Part shown: positions 24,007-32,377 of the stretch, piece by piece | How the letters are laid out: the number at the start of each line of letters is the position of its first letter | How positions within the stretch are numbered: position 1 is the first letter of the stretch | Source of the DNA: Frankia sp. AiPa1 | GTDB taxonomy: Bacteria; Actinomycetota; Actinomycetes; Frankiales; Frankiaceae | Length of the DNA stretch: 64,000 nucleotides | NCBI RefSeq assembly: GCF_023243075.1 | Contig: NZ_JALKFZ020000177.1 | Location: 1 to 64,000, forward strand | Direction of reading: 5' to 3' | Translations under genes and position numbers: made by a program | Notes under the pieces: model-generated | Databases searched by the model: none | What the model saw: only the letters and a program-made list of their open reading frames with translations | What the model was told of the DNA's origin: nothing

Positions 24007-25257
24007 ATGACGACATCATTTGCGCGAAGGTTCACCGTCCGGACGCAGGCAGCGCTCGCCGTGGAACGGCTGGCAGCGCACGCGTCCCGCCGGCTTGGTC
24101 GTGGTTCCGGCGAGATGATCGGCGGAAAACTGGCCCTTCGGGTGTCCCCGGGGGCACTCGCCGAGGTCGGGATCCGCCGTCCCAGCGCCTGCGTGTCGGG
24201 CACCAACGGCAAGACGACGACGACCCGGCTGCTCGCCCGTGCCCTGGGCACCCTTGGCCCGGTCAAGTCGAACAGCGGCGGGGCGAACATGGCCCCGGGG
24301 GTGCTCGCGGCGCTGTCACGGCCCCCGTTCGACGCGGCCGCGGCGCTCGAGGTCGACGAGATCTGGCTGCCGAAGGTCGCCCGGGAGATCGGGCCACGGG
24401 TCGTGCTGCTGCTGAACATCAGCCGTGACCAGCTTGACCGGTCCAACGAGACGCGCCGCATCGCCGCGATGTGGCGGGAGCTCGGCGCCGAGCTCCCGGA
24501 CACGACCGTCGTCGCCAACGTCGATGATCCGCTGGTCGCGTGGGCGGCGGCCGGCTGGGCGCGGCAGGTGTGGGTGTCGGCCGGGCAGAACTGGACCTCG
24601 GATGCGATGGTCTGCCCGCAGTGCGCCCGGCTGCTGCACCGCAACGAGAGCGGCTGGTGGTCCGAGTGCGGCCTGGCCCGGCCGGAGCCGATCGTCTCGG
24701 TGACCGGCTCGCGGGAGCTGCTCTGGTATGGCCGGACCATCTCGGCACGTCTTGACCTCCCCGGCCGGGTGAACCTCGGCAACGCGGCGATGGCCGCGGC
24801 CGCCGCCCGGGAGTTCGGCGTCGAGGTCGAGGCGGCCTTGGCCGCGATGACCGGTCTCGGTGACGTCCAGGGCCGCTACCAGGAGGTCGTGCTGGGCGAG
24901 CAGGGCCGCCGTGGTCGGCTGCTCCTGGCGAAGAACCCCGCCGGCTGGGTCGAGATGATGGAGCTGCTCGCCGATGCGCCACCGCGGCCGGTGGTCATCG
25001 ACTTCAACTCCCAGACCGCGGACGGGCGTGACCCGTCGTGGATCTGGGACGTCCCGTTCGAACGGCTCGCCGGGCGGCAGGTGCTCGTGACGGGCGAGCG
25101 CAAGGAGGACATGAGCGTGCGCCTGGCCTACGCGGAGGTGCCGCACAGCGTGCACCACAGCGCCGAGGGCGCCGCGCTCGCCGCGAACGAGAAGGTCGTC
25201 GACGTGGTCGCCAACTACACCGCCTTCCGTGACCTGCTGGTGCGGTGCACCCGATGA
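24007..25257 (+). CDS. murT: Lipid II isoglutaminyl synthase, MurT subunit
   Basis: 416 residues. Mur-ligase ATP loop SGTNGKTTTTRLL (from about residue 64), central-domain LLNISRDQLDR and NVDDP, and the MurT-specific C-terminal DUF1727-type domain (VVIDFNSQTADGRDPSWIWDV). With GatD it amidates the D-Glu of lipid II to isoglutamine. MurT has a zinc ribbon with four Cys; here C203, C206 and C221 are present, but the expected third position is W218. The stop overlaps the gatD start (ATGA), as in known murT-gatD operons. Confidence 0.93.
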   Translation: MTTSFARRFTVRTQAALAVERLAAHASRRLGRGSGEMIGGKLALRVSPGALAEVGIRRPSACVSGTNGKTTTTRLLARALGTLGPVKSNSGGANMAPGVLAALSRPPFDAAAALEVDEIWLPKVAREIGPRVVLLLNISRDQLDRSNETRRIAAMWRELGAELPDTTVVANVDDPLVAWAAAGWARQVWVSAGQNWTSDAMVCPQCARLLHRNESGWWSECGLARPEPIVSVTGSRELLWYGRTISARLDLPGRVNLGNAAMAAAAAREFGVEVEAALAAMTGLGDVQGRYQEVVLGEQGRRGRLLLAKNPAGWVEMMELLADAPPRPVVIDFNSQTADGRDPSWIWDVPFERLAGRQVLVTGERKEDMSVRLAYAEVPHSVHHSAEGAALAANEKVVDVVANYTAFRDLLVRCTR

Positions 25258-26024
25258 GCGGCGGCGTCTCGGCGATCCGGATCGCCCTGATCTACCCGGA
25301 GCTGCTGGGCACCTATGGGGACGGCGGCAACGCCATCGTCCTCGAGCGTCGGCTGCGCTGGCGTGGTCTGCCGGCGCAGCGGGTGGACGTGCCCGCGGGC
25401 GCGCCGGTGCCGCAGGACTGCGACATCTACCTGCTCGGCGGCGGGGAGGACGCGCCGCAGGTGCTGGCCGCGGACGGCATCCGGCAGAACCGGGCGATCA
25501 TGCGTGCGGTCGCCGGTGGCGCCGCCGTGCTCGCGGTGTGCGCCGGATATCAGGTGATCGGGCAGAGCTTCCCGTCCGGTGGGGAGATCCACGAGGGGCT
25601 GGGCCTGGTCGGCATGGAGACCCGCCGCTCGTTCGCCCCGCCGCCCGCCCCGCCGCCCGCGCGGGCCGTCGGGGACATCGTCGTCGAACCGGACCGCCGG
25701 CTCGGCCTTCCTACCCTGTACGGGTACGAGAATCATGCCGGTCGCACCCGTCGGCTGCCCGGATGCGGCGGATTTCCGCTCGGAACGGTCCGCCGTGGCA
25801 TCGGCGATGGGTCCGGGACGGATCCCGCCGCCGGTGGCACCGATGGGATCGTCGACGGGCGGGTGCTGGGGACCTACCTGCATGGGCCGGTGCTGGCGCA
25901 GAACCCGGCGCTCGCGGACCTGCTGCTGCGCTGGGTCCACGGCGACCTGCCCCCGCTGGAAGGCCCGCCGGAGACGCTCGCGCTGCGAGAGGCCAGACGC
26001 CGCGCCCTGGCCACGGTTGCCTGA
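25254..26024 (+). CDS. gatD: Lipid II isoglutaminyl synthase, glutamine amidotransferase subunit
   Basis: 256 residues from the ATG inside the murT stop. Class I/CobB-CobQ type glutaminase: LLGGGEDAPQ, nucleophile Cys96 in AVCAGYQVIG, ENHAGRT, and the late His in GTYLHGPVLAQNP. It supplies ammonia to MurT for amidation of lipid II. A Pro/Ala insertion (APPPAPPPARAV) in the middle is extra relative to compact homologues. Confidence 0.93.
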   Translation: MSGGVSAIRIALIYPELLGTYGDGGNAIVLERRLRWRGLPAQRVDVPAGAPVPQDCDIYLLGGGEDAPQVLAADGIRQNRAIMRAVAGGAAVLAVCAGYQVIGQSFPSGGEIHEGLGLVGMETRRSFAPPPAPPPARAVGDIVVEPDRRLGLPTLYGYENHAGRTRRLPGCGGFPLGTVRRGIGDGSGTDPAAGGTDGIVDGRVLGTYLHGPVLAQNPALADLLLRWVHGDLPPLEGPPETLALREARRRALATVA

Positions 26025-26054
26025 TCACACGTTTGCGGGGTTTCGGTCGGGGCG

Positions 26055-26723
26055 GTGTGGTTCCGTGGGATCGTGGCATCCAATCCCCTTGCCGGCTGGT
26101 GGGGCAAGAACAAACGAACCGTGTACATCGTCGCGGCGGTGGTCGTCGTCGCCTTCGTCTTCGTCCAGCGAGGCGGCGGCCCGAAGACCAAGCACGACAC
26201 CATGCCGAAGGACTACGGTTCCGCTGGCCGGGAGCTGCTCGTGCACGCTCCCAGCAACCCCAAGAAGCCCATCCCGCTCGTGCTGATCCTTCACGACGAC
26301 AACACCTCCGCCAAGACGCTCGACCACGACAGCAAGGCCGGCAAGGTGGCGAACGAGAAGACGTTCGCGATCGCCTACCCGGAGGCCGTCGGCGGTACCT
26401 GGCGGATCGACAGCCCCACCGGCCCCGACGCGCAGTATTTGCGGGACGTCGTGACCTACGTGTCGACGAAGAAGAGCGAGATTGATCCGAAGAAGATCTA
26501 CATCTGGGGCGTCGGTGAGGGTGCCCGGCTTGCCCTGATGGCCGTCTGCGACACCGGAAAGCCGACCTTCGCCGCCGTCGGCGTCGTCGGCCAGTTCACC
26601 CAGGAGCCGCGGTCGCCTTGCGCCGGGCGGGTCCCCGAGGCGCGCGTCGCCGAGACGGACTGGACCAAGAAGGTCAGTGAGGCCCTCTGGAAGGCGTCCT
26701 CCGGCCACCGGCTGGCCGCCTGA
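26055..26723 (+). CDS. Membrane-anchored alpha/beta-hydrolase-fold protein lacking nucleophile Ser
   Basis: 222 residues; start GTG 26055 (GTG 26073 also possible). The N-terminus has a signal-anchor (KNKRTVYIVAAVVVVAFVFV), then a CE1/PHB-depolymerase-like fold: PLVLILHDDN near the oxyanion region, IAYPEAVGGTW, and the nucleophile elbow IYIWGVGEGARLAL, where the expected GxSxG is G-V-G-E-G. Without the Ser it is unlikely to be a serine esterase. It may be a binding protein or an inactive paralogue. It is 30 bases downstream of gatD and could be in the same operon. A 14-bp tandem duplication spans its stop. Confidence 0.65.
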   Translation: MWFRGIVASNPLAGWWGKNKRTVYIVAAVVVVAFVFVQRGGGPKTKHDTMPKDYGSAGRELLVHAPSNPKKPIPLVLILHDDNTSAKTLDHDSKAGKVANEKTFAIAYPEAVGGTWRIDSPTGPDAQYLRDVVTYVSTKKSEIDPKKIYIWGVGEGARLALMAVCDTGKPTFAAVGVVGQFTQEPRSPCAGRVPEARVAETDWTKKVSEALWKASSGHRLAA

Positions 26724-26747
26724 GGGACTGGCTGCCTGAGGGACTGG
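26718..26747 (+). repeat. Two 14-bp direct copies across a stop codon
   Basis: GCCTGAGGGACTGG occurs at 26718-26731 and 26734-26747 (period 16). The first copy includes the hydrolase-like gene's TGA at 26721-26723. Confidence 0.9.
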
Positions 26748-26748
26748 G

Positions 26749-26790
26749 GCCCGCCGACGCCGCCGGGAGGGGGTAGCGGCGTCGGCGGGC
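26749..26790. terminator. Perfect 15-bp hairpin, first of three
   Basis: Arms 26749-26763 and 26776-26790 are exact complements (GCCCGCCGACGCCGC) with a 12-base loop. It lies between convergent genes and has no T tract, so it is probably a bidirectional terminator or transcript-end stabiliser. Confidence 0.6.
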
Positions 26791-26813
26791 TGGGGCCGAA
26801 CGGCTCCGACGGG

Positions 26814-26864
26814 CCGCCGGCCTTCCACTGCGGATGGGGGGGGGATCCGAGGGAAGGCCGGCGG
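26814..26864. terminator. Perfect 13-bp hairpin, second of three
   Basis: Arms 26814-26826 and 26852-26864 (CCGCCGGCCTTCC and complement), with a 25-base G-rich loop. Confidence 0.55.
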
Positions 26865-26877
26865 GGTCGGCGGCCAT

Positions 26878-26928
26878 CCGGCCGGACGGACGTCAGATGG
26901 GGGGGAGATCTGACGTCCGTCCGGCCGG
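26878..26928. terminator. Perfect 21-bp hairpin, third of three
   Basis: Arms 26878-26898 and 26908-26928 are exact complements over 21 bases; the 9-base loop is GGGGGGGAG. This is the strongest hairpin in the window. From 26929 to the NlpC/P60 stop at 27117 I see nothing else. Confidence 0.65.
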
Positions 26929-27116
26929 ACGGAACGGGACGACGTCCACGGGCAGACCAAGGATGGAGTCCGTGGCTGGTCGGGGGAGCAGACCCGAGCA
27001 GCGGCGGTGAATCCCGGTCGGCGACGATGCCTACGGGCGGTGCCCTGACCGCGGCCGGAGGGGGGTGGCCGCGGGAGAGCTGGTTCCGCCGCGACAGGCG
27101 GCGCGGCGGTGGGTCC

Positions 27117-28199
27117 TCAGACCCGGCCGACGTAGTACGAGGTCGTGTAGATGGTCTGGAGCTTCACGACGTCGCCGGTGTGGGGGGCGACCCACATCTT
27201 GCCGTCGCCGGCGTAGATGCCGACGTGGTAGATGTTGCCGGGCGTACCCAGGAAGATCAGATCTCCGGGCTGCTTGTTGTACATGGAGACCCGGGTGGTG
27301 GCGGCGAACTGGGCGTCCGTCGTACGCGGCAGGGTCTTGCCGAGCTGCCGGTAGATGTACTGGACGAGACCGGAACAGTCGAACGAGCTCGGGCCATCGG
27401 CGCCGTAGACGTACGGCTTGCCGGCCTGCAGGGAGGCCAGGTAGACGGCCTTCTCGCCGACGGAGCTCGCCGGCAGCGGGATATCGACATCGACGTTGAT
27501 GTCGTCAACGATGGCGCCGCGGGTGTGCGAGGCCACTGGGGCGGCCTGCTCGACGTGCAGGGTGGCCTCGTTGATCGAGTGAGCGGACTGCAGGGCGTCC
27601 GTCCCGTCGAAGACCGCGGTGACGTTCGTCGTGGTCAGCACCCGCGCGGTGTAGGACGCGTAGCCCTGGTCGTTCGTGTACAGCTGCTGGAAGGTCGCCC
27701 AGCCGGTGGGGAGTTTCACCTGCACCTTGACGAGCTGGTTCGCGAGCGGCGCGTGGGTGGCCTCGTCGTAGAGCGAGAAGCCGATGTCAACGGGCTCGTT
27801 CGGGGCGACCGTCTCGTCCGGGTTGGTGACCTTCAGGCCGACCTGGACCTTGCCGGTCAGCGCCTGCGCGGAGGTGGTGGTGCCGAGCGTGGTGGTGGAG
27901 CTGTCCGAGCTGATCGCCGCGGCGGCGATGCTGCCACCGAGGGCGGCACGCGAGCCGATCTGAGCGGCGAGGGTGACGGGGGCCGTGTTCGTCGACTCGT
28001 CCTGGGCCGCATTGGCGTGGACGTCGGTGGCGCAGCCCGCCAGGGCTACCCCGGAGACCGCGACGGTCCCGGTGGTCATCGCGGCGAAGGCGCGAGCGCG
28101 GGCCCGGCTACGGGCGACCGGCGCGGTGGAGGGGGCACGGTGACGGCCGCGACCCGCAAGGCGCGAATCTTCGTCGAGCTGCACGCTTTGTGCGGACAA
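27117..28199 (-). CDS. Secreted NlpC/P60 peptidoglycan endopeptidase
   Basis: 360 residues from a TTG at 28199, chosen because GGAAGGA of the riboswitch end lies 8 bases upstream; GTG 28181 is an alternative. An Arg-rich n-region and hydrophobic stretch ending VALAGC suggest export, possibly as a lipoprotein. A middle Ig-like domain (about 115-220) precedes the NlpC/P60 domain with Cys275 in FDCSGLV, His325 in HVGIYAG and a third polar His in APHTGD. The family cuts D-Glu-diamino-acid bonds in peptidoglycan stems and drives cell separation or wall turnover. Expression is probably controlled by c-di-AMP through the upstream riboswitch. Confidence 0.9.
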   Translation of the reverse strand: MSAQSVQLDEDSRLAGRGRHRAPSTAPVARSRARARAFAAMTTGTVAVSGVALAGCATDVHANAAQDESTNTAPVTLAAQIGSRAALGGSIAAAAISSDSSTTTLGTTTSAQALTGKVQVGLKVTNPDETVAPNEPVDIGFSLYDEATHAPLANQLVKVQVKLPTGWATFQQLYTNDQGYASYTARVLTTTNVTAVFDGTDALQSAHSINEATLHVEQAAPVASHTRGAIVDDINVDVDIPLPASSVGEKAVYLASLQAGKPYVYGADGPSSFDCSGLVQYIYRQLGKTLPRTTDAQFAATTRVSMYNKQPGDLIFLGTPGNIYHVGIYAGDGKMWVAPHTGDVVKLQTIYTTSYYVGRV

Positions 28200-28210
28200 C
28201 GATGTATTCC

Positions 28211-28350
28211 TTCCCGTACGCCTGCGAAGTGAGCTGTCGGGTTCGGGCTGGGCTTGCCCGGTCCGCGGCGTGACCCTCACGCTGCGGACTTCACCCCAAG
28301 ACCGGCACCGCGGCTCGGTGCTGGCCGGTGGAGGGTGGGTCCCCCGCTCC
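28211..28350 (-). ncRNA. ydaO-type c-di-AMP riboswitch
   Basis: The minus-strand leader of the NlpC/P60 gene has the family signature: GGGGGACCCA near the 5' end, TTGGGGTGAA in the middle, and the near-invariant 3' block CCGAACCCGACAGCTCAC followed by TTCGCAGGCGTACGGGAAGG (28247-28209). ydaO riboswitches bind c-di-AMP and in actinobacteria commonly precede cell-wall hydrolase genes, normally switching expression off when ligand is high. The 5' boundary is approximate. Confidence 0.8.
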
Positions 28351-28765
28351 TGCCCCAGATGACGACTCGGAGGGGACACCGGGGCCGGGGGCAGGATTCG
28401 GCGTTCGGCCTGGTGTTGTCGTGACGTCGGCGTGAGACTAGTCCACTCGGATAGTGCGGGTAAACACTAGCTCCTCCCAACTACGGGCAGTGTGCACTGA
28501 AGTGCCACCGAATGCGTGCGGATGGGGAGGGTCGCTCGGGACCCGCCGGATCACTCCGGAGGCCCAAAACCCCTGGACACGCTGCGGTTGTGGCCGCCTC
28601 GCGAGGATCCATCCGGGTGGGGGCCGGGGAACCACGGCCGGGTTGCCCCGAATCGGCACCCACATACGGACACGACCGTAGTTGCGGAAAGTAGTCGGCC
28701 CTCCGGCGGGCATCCCGGCGCGTCGACGGGGGCCGGGAGGGCGGGGGCCGGGAGAGCCACGGCGG
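28351..28765. other. Intergenic, about 415 bp, riboswitch promoter region
   Basis: Probably holds the promoter for the riboswitch transcript. A somewhat less GC-rich part (28435-28500, ACTAGTCC and AACACTAGC) is the best place for it. No gene is supported. Confidence 0.35.
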
Positions 28766-29149
28766 TCATCGGCTCCGGCCGCGGCGGGAGAGGAAGCCGG
28801 CCGCGTCGAGCACCTGGAGTTCGACCGCGAGCTCGTGGACCTCGCGGGGCAGCGACCGGTATTGGGCGAGAGCCGCGACGGCGGCGCGGGCATGGTCGGC
28901 CAGCTCATCCAGCGCGCGCTGGCGCTGGCGCATGCGGGCCCGTTCCTCCTGGATCGTGCGGACCGTCTCCTCCTGCCACCGCCGGGTGCGGACCAGGAAC
29001 TCGCTGGCGTCCTTGGCCTGGCGCTCGGCCTCCTCCAACCGGCTCAGCAGGCCGTCGAGGACCTCCAGTCGCCTGGCCAGCTCGACGATCAGGTCGCCGC
29101 GGTCGGGCAGGATGGCGGTCTCTGGCCGCGTGGGGTCAGACGAGGGCAT
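28766..29149 (-). CDS. Small coiled-coil protein, unknown function
   Basis: 127 residues from an ATG at 29149 with GGGGAG upstream. No signal peptide or TM. Residues 18-110 are strongly helical and heptad-rich (LARRLEVLDGLLSRLEEAERQAKDAS, EETVRTIQEERARMRQRQRAL), so it probably forms a dimeric coiled coil. I do not recognise a family. Confidence 0.65.
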   Translation of the reverse strand: MPSSDPTRPETAILPDRGDLIVELARRLEVLDGLLSRLEEAERQAKDASEFLVRTRRWQEETVRTIQEERARMRQRQRALDELADHARAAVAALAQYRSLPREVHELAVELQVLDAAGFLSRRGRSR

Positions 29150-29558
29150 GTACTCCCCTGAGGGTGGGAGATCGACGAACCGCACCGAGCTGCGGGCGGG
29201 GAGGCCCGGTCACTTCGACACGGATGGTTACGGTAGCCGACGGAGGCGACCTGATGTAACCCATCGTACGGATACGTCGGGACTGCCAAGCGATAGCGAA
29301 AATAAACCATGGCCACCCATCCGGCCGTGCGTTTTGCGCGGCCAGGACGGATTGAGGATTATTTGTGCGGCCAGCTGCCTTGATCGGAGGTGGTCTGCCG
29401 CTACGCGAACCCACCGCGACGCAGTGCGGGTCGTCCCGTCGGGCACCCGTCGGACGGCCGGGGGTAGCTGTCATCTGCCGAGGCAGATGACCCGGCGACG
29501 GCCTGAAGCGGCCACTCCGGCGGCCGAGTGGACCCTGACACGGTGGGGCCCCGGTTGC
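29150..29558. other. Intergenic, 409 bp, with a 22-bp palindrome
   Basis: At 29470-29491, GTCATCTGCC and GGCAGATGAC are separated by GA: a perfect inverted repeat, 68 bases beyond the CorA stop. It could be an operator or a short terminator without T tract. No gene seen. Confidence 0.45.
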
Positions 29559-30752
29559 CTAAAGCCAGCCGTTACGTTTGAACGCCCGATACAACAGCAG
29601 GCAGGCGACCACCATCACACCGAGGACCGTGGGATAACCCCAGACCTGGTGCAGCTCGGGCATGTGCTCGAAGTTCATTCCGTAGATTCCGGCGAGCGCG
29701 GTGGGAACGGCGGCGATCGCCACCCAGGCGCTGATCTTCCGCATGTCCTCGTTCTGCGCAATGGTGAGCTGGGTAAGGGTGGCCGCGAGCACCGAGGAGA
29801 GCAGTTCGTCGAAGTGCGAGATCCGCTCGCTGACCTGCTCGAGGTGGTCGGCGACGTCGCGGAAGTAGCGGCGCATCGCGACGTCCACCATGCGCGGCCG
29901 GTCCAGGATCAGCGCGCGCAGCGGCCCGGCCAGCGGCTGGACAGCATGCTTGAGCTCGAGAAGCTCCCGTTTCATCTGGTACGCGGCCTCGGTGGACGGG
30001 GCGTGCTCGCGGCGAAAGACCCCGGCCTCGATCTGGTCGACGTCCACCTGGATCTTCTCCACCGTGTCGACATAGTCGTCGACGATGCTGTCGCAGACGG
30101 CGTGCAGCACCGCCGTCGGACCGTGGCGCAGCATCTCCGGGGCGGCCTCCAGCTGGCGGCGCAGCTTGGACATCTCACCGTGCTGCCCGTGGCGCACCGT
30201 GACGACGAAATCCTCACCCAGGAAGATCATGATTTCCCCGGTAGTGACCACCTCCGAGGTGCTCGTCACCTCCTTGTGGGCCACGTAGCTGGTGGTCTTG
30301 AGCGCCATGAACAGGTGGTTCTCGTACTGCTCGAGCTTGGGTCGCTGCCCGCCGGTGACCGCGTCCTCGACCGCCAGCTTGTCCAGCCCGTAGTGCTCGG
30401 CGATCTCGGCCAGTTGCCCGTAGCTCGGTTCGAACAGGCCGAGCCAGGCGAAGCCCTCCCGTTCCTCGCGGGCGAGCCGCAGCGCGTCGACGCAGTCGAC
30501 GTCCGTCGTCACCCGCCGTCCGTGGCTGTACACCCCGCAGGCCATCACCTGCCCGCCCCGCACCGACTCCCGGGAGACCGGCCGGGCCCGGCGCCGCTTG
30601 CGCCCGACCCGTACCAAGGAGACCGCCGGCCGGCTGAGCGCCCCGGCCAGCCGGTGGGCGTTCACCGACGCGAGCTCCAGAGCATCGAGGACGGGATGCT
30701 CCCCGTGCGCCTCCTGGCCAGGCCGCGGCTGCACCGCGTCGCCTCGCTGCAC
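29559..30752 (-). CDS. CorA-family magnesium/divalent cation transporter
   Basis: 397 residues from GTG 30752 (GTG 30773 is an alternative with closer SD). A long cytoplasmic N-terminal domain ends in a stalk helix. Two C-terminal TM helices follow, the first ending in the signature YGMNF near residue 357 and the second LGVMVVACLLLYRAF before a basic tail (KRNGWL). CorA channels are pentamers carrying Mg2+ or Co2+. The first 60 residues (VRVGRKRRRARPV) are poorly conserved, so the start is uncertain. Divergent from the PhzF-like gene. Confidence 0.9.
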   Translation of the reverse strand: MQRGDAVQPRPGQEAHGEHPVLDALELASVNAHRLAGALSRPAVSLVRVGRKRRRARPVSRESVRGGQVMACGVYSHGRRVTTDVDCVDALRLAREEREGFAWLGLFEPSYGQLAEIAEHYGLDKLAVEDAVTGGQRPKLEQYENHLFMALKTTSYVAHKEVTSTSEVVTTGEIMIFLGEDFVVTVRHGQHGEMSKLRRQLEAAPEMLRHGPTAVLHAVCDSIVDDYVDTVEKIQVDVDQIEAGVFRREHAPSTEAAYQMKRELLELKHAVQPLAGPLRALILDRPRMVDVAMRRYFRDVADHLEQVSERISHFDELLSSVLAATLTQLTIAQNEDMRKISAWVAIAAVPTALAGIYGMNFEHMPELHQVWGYPTVLGVMVVACLLLYRAFKRNGWL

Positions 30753-31028
30753 CGCGTCGTCGTCCCCTTCCACGTCTCCCCTTCCACACTTCTCCCGCAC
30801 CGCCGCCTGCCCCCGTTCCGGTGACGCCTGTCCTGATGGCGCCCGGCCTCGCGACGCCCTGTCCTGGTGACATCGTGTCAAGACGTCCCAGGAGTCCGGG
30901 CGCGGTCCGGTTGGGTGAGGTGATGCGCCCCTCGAGTTCCGCACGGATGCGCGGGTTGTGCCAGCGTGGGACCGCGACCATTGTCGTGGCCGCCTGCGGG
31001 CGATCACGACGCCAGCCAGGAGGTGCCG

Positions 31029-31766
31029 GTGACCGAGATCGAGGTACGCAGGCTGCGGGTGTTCACCGACGAGACCGGTGGCGCGGGCAGCCTGCTCGCG
31101 GTCGTGCTCGACGCGGCCAAGCTGCTGCCCGACGCCCAGGAGCGGGTGCGGGTCGCCCAGCGGCTTGGCGTACCCGCCACGGTGTTCATCGACGATGTCG
31201 ACCAGGCGGAGCTGGCCGTCTACACCCCAGGCCGGCAGGTGCCCACCGCCGGGGACGCGCTGGTCGGCGCCGCGTGGCTGCTCGCCCGGCTGCTCGGTGG
31301 CCACCCGGCGGTCCTGCGCCTGGCCGGTGGGGACGCGGTGAGCTGGCAGGAGCAGGGCCGGGTGTGGACCCGGGCCGCCCTCGCGGGGATCAGTAGTTGG
31401 ACTCATCGCCAGGTGGGTAGCCCCGCCGAGGTGGACGCGCTGACGCTGCCACGCCGGTCGGGTGAGGACCTGCGGCAGATCTGGGCCTGGCTGGACGAAC
31501 CAGCCGGGCTGGTGCGTGCCCGGGCCTTCGGCGAGCGCCACGGGGTCGCCGAGGACGAGGCGTGCGGCTCGGCGTCGATGTTGCTGGCCGCCCGGCTCGG
31601 GCGCCGTCTGACCATCCGGCACGGGGTCGGCTCGATCGTGCTGGCCGCACCCGGGCCGGAGGGTTTCGCCGACATCGGCGGCCTCGTCGTGGAGGATGAG
31701 GCCGTTCACATCGAGGATCTCGATGAGTTCCTCGCCGGCTGGGCATCAGGTGGGACGACCGGGTAA
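31029..31766 (+). CDS. PhzF-like protein with altered catalytic region
   Basis: 245 residues from a GTG with AGGAGG six bases upstream. AGSLLAVVLDAAKLLPDAQ resembles the GNPLAVV start of the PhzF/diaminopimelate-epimerase fold, and DEACGSASMLLAARLG is the usual second-half motif. The catalytic Glu of PhzF normally lies in an SETxF motif; here the aligned segment is GVPATVF, with Ala50 in the Glu position. So it may have lost isomerase activity or use a different residue. Substrate unknown. Confidence 0.7.
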   Translation: MTEIEVRRLRVFTDETGGAGSLLAVVLDAAKLLPDAQERVRVAQRLGVPATVFIDDVDQAELAVYTPGRQVPTAGDALVGAAWLLARLLGGHPAVLRLAGGDAVSWQEQGRVWTRAALAGISSWTHRQVGSPAEVDALTLPRRSGEDLRQIWAWLDEPAGLVRARAFGERHGVAEDEACGSASMLLAARLGRRLTIRHGVGSIVLAAPGPEGFADIGGLVVEDEAVHIEDLDEFLAGWASGGTTG

Positions 31767-31771
31767 GCCGG

Positions 31772-32203
31772 TCAGACGGGCGGCTCGGTGGGGGAGCGCA
31801 ACTGGCGCGTCCAGGCACCCTGGACGATCTCCCCGCGGGCATCGATGATCGCCCAGTCGACGACGTCGGCGCTGCGGATGCGCAGCGGGAGGCCCATGCG
31901 GATGTGCGCCAGCGACGGATGCGCGCCGTCACTGAGGCTGCGCCCGCGCAGCAGGGCCGGATGCGGCCAGCCGGACACGCGGGCCCACGGCCACTCGGCC
32001 GCCTCCGCGACCTCCACCTGATGCCGGACGAGCAGGCTGCCCAGGGGCGGCAGATTCTGGTTGAGGAAGCGCTGGCGGGCGTCGGCAAGGCGGGAGCGGG
32101 CGGCGAACACGGCTTGGTCCCGCGCCATCTGGGCTCGGGGCAGTTGCTCTCGGGTCATCTGGTCCCGGGGCACGGGGACATTCCTGGCGACCATGTGTGC
32201 CAT
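31772..32203 (-). CDS. Hypothetical protein
   Basis: 143 residues; the ATG at 32203 or the one at 32194. No signal or TM. The C-terminal part (RIRSADVVDWAIIDARGEIVQGAWTRQL) faintly recalls DUF2314-like domains, but I would not assert this. It is convergent with the PhzF-like gene (5 bases apart) and divergent from the hemerythrin-like gene. Confidence 0.6.
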   Translation of the reverse strand: MAHMVARNVPVPRDQMTREQLPRAQMARDQAVFAARSRLADARQRFLNQNLPPLGSLLVRHQVEVAEAAEWPWARVSGWPHPALLRGRSLSDGAHPSLAHIRMGLPLRIRSADVVDWAIIDARGEIVQGAWTRQLRSPTEPPV

Positions 32204-32270
32204 AGTAGTTGAAACCTCTCTTACGGTGCACGCATGTCCGTGACCGAGGCGCCAGGCAACCGGTTTTTGA

Positions 32271-32283
32271 TTACTTTAAGTAA
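32271..32283. promoter_or_regulatory. 13-bp palindrome in an AT-rich island
   Basis: TTACTT-t-AAGTAA is a perfect inverted repeat inside an unusually AT-rich stretch (about 32260-32295). It lies 95 bases upstream of the hemerythrin-like start and 70 bases upstream of the divergent hypothetical gene. Likely an operator for one or both. Confidence 0.4.
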
Positions 32284-32377
32284 CAATTTTCCGGATGCAG
32301 TGGCCGGGCGCGGGGCGTATGTTCTACGTATTGAAATCTTGCCGTTACTCTCTATGGTTTGTCCCGGTGAGGTGATC

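Noticed and set aside
31031..31766. PhzF-like gene as part of a phenazine pathway
   Set aside because: No other phenazine genes are present and its catalytic Glu appears missing.
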